Shown here: in pieces, positions 55,720 through 64,000 of the stretch | Layout of the letters: every line of letters begins with the position of its first letter | Numbering within the stretch: the stretch's first letter is position 1 | NCBI GenBank assembly: GCA_002633005.1 | Contig: NMRA01000335.1 | Coordinates: 398,475 to 462,474 of the forward strand | DNA length: 64,000 bases | Direction of reading: 5' to 3' | Source of the DNA: Phoronis australis | Taxonomy: Eukaryota > Phoronida > Phoronidae | The notes under the pieces: model-generated | The model's database searches: none | Told to the model about the DNA's origin: nothing | The model's input: only the letters and a program-made list of their open reading frames with translations | Position numbers and translations under genes: made by a program

Positions 55720-57002
55720 TTAGTCGGCGAATGACTTGACACAATTGTTTATCTGGTTGTAAACGTTCAAACGTGTACACCATGCATGTCAATCCACCAA
55801 TCCACAATCAAAGTGGACACTGGATGAACAACATATTTGCATATTTGACGAGCGCTTTCAATTCAAAATTTGAAAATGCCTGCAATTTATCATACTATGG
55901 TTGAAATTAAACCAAAAATAGCAGAATAACAGACCTCAAATTTTCTACTGTTTTGTTTCTTGGCCAAGTTTAAGGCATTCACACCGCACTACTTCTTGGA
56001 AGCTCTCTCGTTGCTACATACATAACATGAAGCTAACTTAGATATTAGGGCTAGACTTTTATGCTTAGGTATAGACATTCACTACATGACTCACTTATTA
56101 CCATTTGGTGTAGCCACCACGCGCGTGGTTTATGAATAACATAAAGCCTCCTCTTATCGTATGCACGATCCCGTCATCTACACAAACTGCAGCACTCGAC
56201 GAAGTTTGCCGAGCACGGCCCGATGACACGTGAAGCGCTTTGAATGAGAAGCAAATTCAAAATTATTGCTAACTTAGTTATCACTGTAGTTAGTAGCACC
56301 AGTAGCTGCAACAATTTTGTTGTTATTGTCCATTCATATCCTATTTTTAACGAATATGTTGGGGCTGGACCTTTTCAGCGGGGGAGGGGTTCGATCGAAT
56401 CCCCCGAACCCCCCGCCCGGCTACGGGCCTGTACTATTAATGATATAAGTAAAAAGGTGAAGCATAAACTAGAGTCTTTATTTAATTCAACTGCAATCCA
56501 GTCAATATTTCTAAAAAGATTATACATAGTGGTTGGATACCCCTACCCCAACGTGGGTGCCCGGGGTGTCACCACGGTGACTGAGCACCATATACAGCAT
56601 AATACATTCGAACGTGTTTTATATTCAATGTTAAGACAAAAAACGAACAGTTTCATTGCCTGCTTATCCGTGTCGCGCAAGTGAAATAACTTGTCAATCT
56701 AACTAAACTGAAAAACTAGCAAGACTCTTTTATCTACGTTACAGCTTTGATAGTTTCCACGCAATCTAACACGACCATACGAACACAATACATGTATCAG
56801 GTGCCGCAGCCTTTTTGGAGAACACCGTGTCAAACATAAAAAATACGGACTGTTCCAAAGAGAGGTCAACAGCCGATCTATTGCTGTTCTTCCTCGTACG
56901 TCGCACTGAGAACGCACTGTTTTCCAGCACTTCACGTAGTATTTATTGGGTCTGCGAATTTCAACGTTTGGTGAAACAATCACATCATTTTTTGGCCAAA
57001 GT

Positions 57003-57103
57003 ACGATTAAAAAACGGACAATTGCCGTACAAGTAAAAAAATTCATTGTAAACTCAACGTTTTGTCTATTCAACAAGATACCAATTGTCCGTTTTCTAAT
57101 CGT
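57003..57103. repeat. Inverted repeat, 22-bp arms, one mismatch
   Basis: ACGATTAAAAAACGGACAAT (57003 onward) pairs with ATTGTCCGTTTTCTAATCGT (ending 57103) across a 57-base loop. It lies inside the foldback-like element. Confidence 0.8.
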
Positions 57104-57759
57104 AAAACAATATTCCCCATCTGGCGTAGTTTGGGCGGTTCAGGGCAAATAATACATCTAGCATAGTCGGGAAAATGTTGATATACATGTAGCCACTGAC
57201 GTCATTATTCTTGACGCATCTCTGTGGGCTTGGTTTATGAGAAAGATGGAGATTGCCTACAACTAATCACTGTATGAAATGAAGGTGAGCAAAAGACGGC
57301 ATTTCGATTACTATTCCTTTCAGCAGTTGCATCAATTGACTCGTCCGAAAACAGAGGGACGCAGTTTAGACTGGTAAATAGGACAACGAAAAATCGAACA
57401 CAATGTGCTATCCGTCTTGGAAGGGTTTTTAGATCTCGTTTTTAATAGTGAATATGTGGAGTATTCCGCTGTTTTGGAATGGCCTTGTGAGGTCGCTGCA
57501 ACCTCGGGCGCGATGTCTCTGGTTTTCATGCCCTGACGTATCCTTGCGGACAAAAATTTCGCACCTTGTGTGGTGGCCTATGTCGTACGGACACAGTGGC
57601 TTTATTGAAAATCGAAGTGCCTGGTTACTGAATGTGATACTTATTCAGCGTGAATGGGCTTATAATCAACTTTGTTTCGAATCTTTATTTGTCTGATGAG
57701 GGCATCTTACTGTTGTGCCACTTGCGGTGATGCTGAACATCGGGCGATTGGTTTCAAAC

Positions 57760-58600
57760 GGTTACCTGGCCGGGTGATCTAGCTCAACTGAGGTACTTGG
57801 GCGTGTCTGGCGGGGATAACCCACCACTAGATTTGTCTGGCAGTACTTACTCTTGATACCTGGGCTTATGGCGAATATTTTGCATGCGGTTACCTCTTGG
57901 GTTGATCTAGCTCAACTCAGATATTCGGGCGTGTCTGGCGGGGCTAACCCACCACTAGATTTATCTGGCAGTGTTTATTCGTGATACCTGGGCTTACGGT
58001 GAATATTTTGGAACTGGTTTTAAGGGGTTACCTCTTGGGTTGATCTAGCACAACTTTTAACCCTTTTTGATAATCGTCTGGCAAGGGCACCCCACCACTG
58101 AAATTGTCTGGCATCTAACTGTTGTGCCATGTACAGTGATGCTGAACATCATGCAATTGGTTTCAAACGGTTACTTGGTGGGTTGATCTAGCTCAACTCG
58201 GGTATTTGGACGTGTCTGGCGTGAGGCTAACCCACCACTAGATTTGTCTGGCAGTGTTCATTCGATACTTGGGCTCACGGTGAATATTTTTCAACTGGTT
58301 TCATGCGGTTACCTCTTGGATTGATCTAGCTCAATTTTTTACCTTGTTTATAACCGTCTGGCTGATACTCCCCACCACTGAAATTGCCTGGTATTGGCCA
58401 ATTTTGATACAGTGGATTACGTAATAGGTATCTAAGGCAGTTTGAAGTGGTTACCAGAAAAGTTGATCTAGCTCAATTTTTGAGTGTCATTTTCTTGGCT
58501 CCCCTCAGTGACCACACCCACCAGAGCGAACCTGCCAGACGGTCATTTCCAACATCAGGATACCCACAGAGTACTGTGGCACCAAAGAAAATTGGTTACC
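57760..58600 (+). repeat. Tandem array of 129-145-bp units in the right arm
   Basis: GGTTACC-type starts at 57760, 57889, 58026, 58169, 58307, 58449 and 58594. At least two subtypes alternate. One reads GTGTCTGGCGGGGCTAACCC and CACCACTAGATTTGTCTGGC; the other reads CCCCACCACTGAAATTG. This suggests higher-order duplication within the arm. Confidence 0.85.
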
Positions 58601-58689
58601 TTTTCGTGCCCAAAAAAAGCTCTGGGATCCCGATCTATGTTGTCAATAGACTTTTTCATGAAAGCGTGTCGCGAATAACGTCTGATTAG

Positions 58690-60180
58690 ACTATTTTGGA
58701 GCGCCCGGAGGCCAATATATATGAGCGTTTGAAAGTTTTCATTAACTGCTGATCAGAATATTTTGTGATTAATGTTTCGAATGAAAAAACGAAGCGATAA
58801 TTTTGTCATTGCCTCTGTCACTGACAGGTTTTCATTCTCGCCTCACGAGGGACCTGCTAAGAAACGTAAACGGAAGTTATTGTAAAATCCGGAAGGTGCG
58901 TCGCCCGAGCATGCGCACTTCAACTGCATGCTAATGGTTGTCACGACAAGAAAGTTTCCGGATCATAGTCTAGATTGAAGGCGTTAAGTGAACTAGCTAT
59001 CAATATGACCGCTAGCTAGTAAGAGTCGGTTAGCCTCGTCCAGTCCCTAGCTTCTTGCAGGGCCCAAAATATAGTCAAGGTCCTGACTGTATTGACTTTC
59101 TTATTTGTAAAACAACGGTTTGAGCTAACTAGCGTGATTGGTGTCGCATCAGTGCTACGCATTTTCTACGGGCCAACGATCGACTAGCGCAAAATACGTG
59201 CACAGTCAGATTATAAGTATGTTGCTGTTATCCAACGGGCATCAACATGGAATTTAAAGTAAAAGACAGTTTATTGTGATGAGAGCACCACTCTTTGCTC
59301 AAGTTTTGTTATTCGACGTCATCGACCAATCGTGAGCCAGAATAGCCGCCTAGTCTCTGCTAGGCATTACCGTGAAGTCGTGGGTTAAAGCCCTGGGTGT
59401 TTAAATTGGGAAACCCTGGGGACAGGGGGATTGGACGATTACCCAAACAGTGAGCGCTTAAACCCGACGAAAACTGACAAAAAGTCAGGGATGAACGATT
59501 ACCCTGACATGGCCGTTAACCCGCGAGTTAACGGTAGTATATAAATCCGCGCTTAGCCATAGGTCCGCTCAAATGAAGTATATTAGGAGTCACTCTCTGG
59601 TTCCCTGCGTGTCGCTAGGTGGTAGAGAGAACACAGGTATCATTTAATTTTCCTCGGGAAATTTTGTTACACCGGCGTTTCTGATTGGCTGGTCGAATTC
59701 TCAATGGCTAGCGCTTTACGCAAACAAACTGGCATGACTAATGCAGGAAGTGTAAATGTGGTCTGTTGGACAGACAAATGGGTGCTTGGTTCATGTTCAA
59801 GAAATGTGAATCTCAGAAAATTGTGGTTGCGCCTTTCCGGGGTGCATATGTCTACTGTCGCTGACTTTTGTTTACGTTGCTGCCCTGTATTCACCCGGCA
59901 TGAATAACACACCGGTTAAATCGGCCAGATGTGGGTTTATTGTACATCCATGTGCTTCAAACACGCGGCTATTAAACTTCACTGCAGAAACGAAATAGTT
60001 GCTGTTACGCCACCTGCATGACAAGGTTAAAATCATTCATAGTTCGCCATTTTATTAATTCTTTGTTATAAAGCTAACCAATGACTGCCGAGGTTATATC
60101 AACCCGAGTGATAAAGCGCGTGCCATACCTGCATGTTATCTACGCGCAGGGAACCAGCGAGTGGAAGTATTTTGTTTTCA
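58690..60180. other. No recognised gene
   Basis: Between the foldback-like element and the LINE. A GTTAACCCGCGAGTTAAC palindrome at about 59515-59532 and a TATATAAAT at about 59538-59546 are the only items noted. No exon could be supported. Confidence 0.4.
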
Positions 60181-60275
60181 AGGTGATATATATTTCTTGA
60201 AGAATACACAGAACATATAAAGAAATAATGACAAACCCAGAAATCGCGAAGCATTATATCTGGGTTGTAGACAAT

Positions 60276-61084
60276 TCATAGATGAAAGTAATATACATAG
60301 AGGTATATACATGTAAGTAGTATTATAAGTATTCCAATATTTAGACATGCTATTAAGAACATGTAAAAACAAAAACATGTACAGATACATGTATGGCGGA
60401 ATCTTAAACAACAAGATTTATAAGCGATACATAAAAATTTTCTAATGTTGCTTAAGAGAAATTCATTGAAAACAAGGTCAAAGTTATGACTACTATTCAA
60501 TAACAATGTAACTTTAGTGGGGAAATTATTACAAGAATTGAGAGCTTTTACAATTAATTGGTTTTCATTGAGTGCACGAAGGAGTGAGTCTCTCAGATAT
60601 TCGATGAGAGGACATTTGAAGAAAACATGAGGATAAGATTGATGGTCACCGCATTTACAGTTTGGAGAGACATTACTAAAGTTGTACCTAAACTTGTCGG
60701 AGTTGAGGAAAAGACCGCATCTTGATCTGTACAATGCTATTTCGTTTTCGCGGGGAAGGAAGAATTGAGTCAGGGCTCTTGAGTTATCAAAGTTATGAAA
60801 AACAATTTTAAAATTATTTTCATACTCATAAAAGAGTTGCATTTCTTAACAGAGACTGGAAGAGAATTCCAGTTGTCGATGCACATCATAACTGCAGATC
60901 TTCTGAATGCCTGACTGAACGACGGAGGAATTGCGTATGGGATGGAGGATCTCAAACCACTACGATGGCCTTGTCTAGTGTATAGATCAAATATTTTCTG
61001 GCAGAGGCGTTGTTGACATTGTTTATTACTTAGAAAGTAAATGTGGTCATGTGAAGGTTGCGCCGAGTAGACTGTTTGAGCCAC
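60276..61084 (-). pseudogene. C-terminal region of the LINE polyprotein
   Basis: Two overlapping frames carry RSSIPYAIPPSFSQAFRRSA, DNWNSLPV and, after a frameshift near 60770-60840, YRSRCGLFLNSDKFRYNF and the Cys/His motif CKCGDHQSYPHVFFKC. This arrangement follows the RT in many Jockey/CR1-like LINEs. Its nucleic-acid-binding role is inferred from the motif. Confidence 0.75.
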
Positions 61085-61363
61085 TTGAGACTATTCCAAA
61101 CCTTAATACTATTGGATCCCCTGTAAGCTCCAGTTAAATATATGAGTAAGGCAGCCGTAATTTCTTCAAATGCTGGAGTGCACCAGTATTGGCAGACTGA
61201 TATATAATTTCACAATAATCGACATGTGGAAGTATAAAGGATTTGAACAGAACTTCTAAATGTGTAGAATTCAGATGACGAGAGACAAGCTTAAGTGGGT
61301 TAATTAGTTCCTGAGTTTTTTGTACGAGCTCCCGAACGTGACGTGTGAATGAGAGTTTTTCAT

Positions 61364-62160
61364 CTAACAGTATACCAAGATGTCTGTGCGACTGTTTTCT
61401 ACGAATGATTTAATCATTAAGTTTAAGGTCATGGGACGGGTCAACAAGGAAGAGACCATTAATAGATTTGGAGAAGGTGAGGTCATCGCTTTTTCTGGTT
61501 TAAAATTCATTCTCCATTCGTGTGACCAATAGCTGAGTTTATTGAAGTCGTGTTGAAGCTGCAAAGAACTTTCAGGGCTGCCATCTGCGATGGGGTAAAA
61601 AGGCGCCGTGTCATCTGCATAAATGTATGTGCTACATGACAGATTATCAGGAAGGTCATTAATATAAACCAAGAAGAGAAGAGGGCCCAATACGCTACCC
61701 TGCGGTACACCTGCGTTTACAAATCCAGAAGGGGATAAAGTTGAAAATACGCCGACGACACGAACACTATATGTACGATCGGAGAGATATGAGGTGATCA
61801 TGTTGAAAAGATTCCCAGTAATGCCATAGGATCGAAGTTTGTGGAGTAAAAGGTCGTGAGGGACACAGTCGAAAGCAGAGGCTATATCTAGAAAAATAGA
61901 CCTGGCACTCTCGCCCTACTTAAAATGTAAATGAATCTCGATCTCATGTACTATTTCAACAAGTTGTGCCACGGTGCTGTTCCCACGCAAAAGAAAACAA
62001 ATTGACGATGATAGATCAAGTTGTTTTGTTTGAGAAATGTAAGAATACTTTGAGCAATGATCTTCTCGAAGATTTTGGATAGGGTGTTAAGTAAAGTTAT
62101 TGGGCGATAATTTGAAATTTCAGTTTTGGAGTGTTTTGTGTATAGGGACCATAATTCCAT
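61364..62160 (-). pseudogene. Reverse transcriptase core of the LINE
   Basis: Contains RT motifs 1-5: NYRPITLL, then FLDIASAFDCVPHDLLLHKL (the metal-binding Asp motif), RTYSVRVVG, GVPQGSVLGPLLFLVYIND and YIYADDT with the catalytic Asp pair at about 61610. The frame is interrupted between about 61801 and 61960. The 'GVPQGSVLGP...YADD' form separates it from the LTR-type RT of the Gypsy element. Confidence 0.88.
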
Positions 62161-63251
62161 GTTTCCGAGAAGACAGATATATACCTAGCTGAAGAATTGT
62201 TAAATAGGTTGGTTAAGGGCATGGTAATTTCGTTGGCAATCATTTTGATCATCTTGTTGGTGATAACAGCTGTGCCATCATAGATCTTATTGGGGTCAAT
62301 GTCACTGACACTTCCGGATACTTAATTTCATTATCCGGGATATCAGACAGCTGACTGAGACAACGTTCACGAAGTTACCTACTTCAGTCGCTGTAGTGTG
62401 GCTTTTGTTCGTGAAAATTTTGAGAAACACTGGCAGGTCACGCTTGTCACTGCTACTTGAGGCTAGGTTACCATTGTAGTTGATGACTGGATAAGAGGAT
62501 TGTTGTTGACTGCCGCATATTTTATTGATGATGTTCCAGTATTTTTTGGAGTTCTTGCTTACACTGTTAATTTGAGAAAAAGCTTGTGGCGGTGATCAGC
62601 TTTGGCTTGATTTACTAACGTCTCTGCCAGGCGTGACTGCTCCTTGTATCTGTTAGGGATTACAGCGTTGTTAGATCTTCTGAAAGAGCTGTAAAATCTG
62701 TTTCTAGTGCGGAATGCCCGTTTAGGCCTAATATTATTGTTGGACCACAGTTGGCTGTTGTGTTTAATTCTTTTCAGTTGATGAGATGTTGTTTTTTGAA
62801 ATTTCATAGAGAGTATTAGGGAAGAGTGAAACAGTGTCATCAATGTGGCTAGTGTCCAATATGGAATCCCTGTCAGTGGAGGTGATCCTGACGTAATTTA
62901 TCGGTGTCGACTTGATCGTATTTCCAAATCGTTCGTGTTGTGTGGTGTGTTGTTCTTTAACCGGTTTTTTTTTGGTATTAGAGTGGTTTCGATTGTGTGG
63001 TGATAAGAATTCCCAACAGGAGGCAGTAAAGAACATGATTCAATGATACTCAAATTGTTTGTTATGCAGAGATCAATACATGAATGAGAAACGAGTGGAA
63101 GTCATTGAACACTTGAGCTTTTCAAAACACTACATCTGCGCAATAACATGATGGAGAGAACTGCAATGCCTTGACTTTGTCTACAGTTTATATTTTACTA
63201 ATATTAAAAAAACGTCAGAACCCGGACGACACAAAATACTTTCGTTTGTTG

Positions 63252-63325
63252 GTGACGTGCTCGGAGATGCAGTGATAACGTACTGGCTTACGAAGAGTTA
63301 GATCCCCGGATTGAATCGCGGTGAG
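63252..63325 (+). repeat. tRNA-derived SINE-like module
   Basis: GCAGTGATAACGTACTGGCT (A-box-like) and CCCCGGATTGAATC (degenerate B box) are at tRNA-like spacing. The order GATAACG...CTGGCTTACGA...GAATC recalls tRNA-derived SINE heads. The acceptor stem is not conserved. Confidence 0.45.
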
Positions 63326-63937
63326 ATCTCCAGTACTTAACAAAAGGTTTTATCGCTTGAAAAAGGGATTAAATCAGCTTTACCATAGCAGCGGTCAGTA
63401 TGCAGGTATGTCGAGTCAGTAGGCCTATGAAGACTCCGAACTAATGACCGCTGGTAAGTTTATAAGTTCATGGTCTATTCGAATCACAAATTGATATTAA
63501 TGTTCATAAATAATGAATGGCGCTGTTATTTCTTACGAAAAGTAACTGTTGATATTCCGATGTATGCAAATGTTTTTACTGTTAATTCTTAATGGATGAT
63601 TATTTTGGGTCTTACTTTAATAAACAATGGCTTACACTGTTGTTTCTTTGCAGATGATGGTTGTTATTTAGCAATAAATATTAGTTGTCAGCTGCTATTG
63701 CTATCCCTCATCAGAGTAAATTATAATCGGGTATGAAACGCCATGATACAAGAGAATGTTTGCTGGTAATTATTTGTCGTCAGTGATGATTCCAGCATCC
63801 AAAAAGTGCAGCCTCTCAGATTATGCTGTAGCAGACTGACACAAATTACTTAAGGCTTCATTTCGTCCCATTAAGCAGACTAAAATCGAAAATCGAACTA
63901 GGCTTTTAACTTTCATAAAATTTTCCTCATAACATTC

Positions 63938-63992
63938 CTTGCCGTGATGGGATTCTATTTCCGCTGCCAACTCGAGTCATAGGCAATGCGGA
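63938..63992. repeat. Dispersed repeat, partner of 15482-15538
   Basis: See the copy at 15482. This one runs to the window edge, so its full length is unknown. Confidence 0.6.
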
Positions 63993-64000
63993 CATGCCTC

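Larger units (their letters stand above)
54623..56431. mobile_element. Possible G-rich-ended element inside the foldback
   Basis: CAGGTCCCGGCGTAGCCAG ... GCGGGGGGGG at 54623-54655 faces an inverted relative at 56380-56431 (reading CAGGCCCGTAGCCGGGCGGG from the right). Such CAGG...GTAGCC...GGGGGG ends occur on MITE-like elements in many marine invertebrates. The match is loose and the pair may be unrelated solo ends. Confidence 0.3.
54033..58638. mobile_element. Foldback-like element with tandem-repeat inverted arms
   Basis: The outer ends are inverted copies: GGGATCCCAGAGCTTTTTT...AAAAGGTAACC at the left, and its reverse complement GGTTACCTTTTCGTG...GCTCTGGGATCCC at the right. The left arm (54033 to about 54500) carries three units, each marked by GGTAACC or a variant and TTGATC. 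The right arm (about 57725-58638) carries six units of 129-145 bp, each opening GGTTACC then TTGATCTAGCTCAA. This architecture is that of foldback transposons. The 3.2-kb interior shows no transposase frame and holds a nested inverted-repeat element. No target duplication was identified. Confidence 0.75.
60200..63110 (-). mobile_element. LINE (Jockey/CR1-like group), 5'-truncated and frameshifted
   Basis: Read on the - strand from right to left: an endonuclease C-terminal remnant (SCIDLCITNNLSIIESCS at about 63050-63110), a linker with NNNIRPKRAFRTRNRFYSSF, reverse transcriptase with ISNYRPITLLNTLSKIFEKI, SVLGPLLFLVYINDLPDN and the catalytic YADD, then a C-terminal region with DNWNSLPVSVKKCNSF and a CKCGDHQSYPHVFFKC knuckle. 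Frameshifts and stops separate the parts, so it is inactive. The upstream endonuclease is missing, as expected for 5' truncation during target-primed insertion. The exact 3' end and target duplication were not resolved. Confidence 0.85.

Noticed and set aside
59667-59912. Frames on both strands with a faint resemblance to transposase text (NVVCWTDKW)
   Set aside because: Too short and too weak to assign to piggyBac or any other family.
1-64000. CRISPR arrays, operons, intact tRNA or rRNA genes
   Set aside because: No regularly spaced direct repeats with unique spacers, no prokaryotic gene organisation, and the tRNA-like segments lack foldable acceptor stems.

Overview
This is a stretch of animal (metazoan) nuclear DNA. 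It is AT-rich, with GT-AG introns, one clearly readable multi-exon gene, and a heavy load of decayed transposable elements. The mix of Ty3/Gypsy, RTE-type and Jockey/CR1-type LINE, Penelope-like, tRNA-derived SINE, MITE and foldback-like elements, with about 1.6% divergence between two apparent haplotype copies, suits a polymorphic, probably marine, invertebrate. The phylum cannot be fixed from the sequence.

The main gene is a complete 13-exon diacylglycerol lipase on the + strand (16111-35150). Reading frames and splice phases join without a break into 689 codons. This is close to the length of vertebrate DAGL-beta and far shorter than DAGL-alpha. The four-helix N-terminus, the GHSLG nucleophile motif and the LGDD catalytic Asp are all visible. 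The expected catalytic His position (PPGxIIH in vertebrate DAGLs) reads Phe here.

To the left, 13263-13331 on the - strand looks like the first coding exon of a pleckstrin-homology-domain protein, arranged head to head with the lipase. Its remaining exons would lie further left or outside the window. Positions 1-13262 are therefore probably its first intron plus repeats: tandem repeats at 2283 and 5530 and a Penelope-like GIY-YIG fragment at 8.7-8.9 kb. The space between the two genes holds a perfect 28-bp hairpin, a tRNA-derived SINE, and one unassigned candidate exon.

Lipase intron 8 (25378-32293) carries a broken Ty3/Gypsy retrotransposon in sense orientation, between LTRs at 26006-26232 and 31562-31773. 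It landed in an older dispersed repeat that has an uninterrupted copy at about 11.9-12.3 kb. A 200-N gap (30398-30597) sits between two near-identical 1.2-kb copies of the element's 3' end. This is almost certainly an assembly duplication.

Right of the lipase (35.2-64 kb) no convincing host gene was found. The region holds a rearranged pair of dispersed repeats (41.7-45.8 kb), one copy interrupted by an RTE-like fragment with a clean target duplication. It also holds a Penelope-type hammerhead-ribozyme remnant (45.94 kb), two copies of a 150-bp MITE, a 4.6-kb foldback-like element with tandem-repeat arms (54.03-58.64 kb) enclosing a nested inverted-repeat element, and a 5'-truncated LINE on the - strand (60.2-63.1 kb).

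I saw no CRISPR, operon, phage or bacterial features and no evidence of a new multi-gene system. The most noteworthy items are the altered lipase triad and the nested mobile-element structures.
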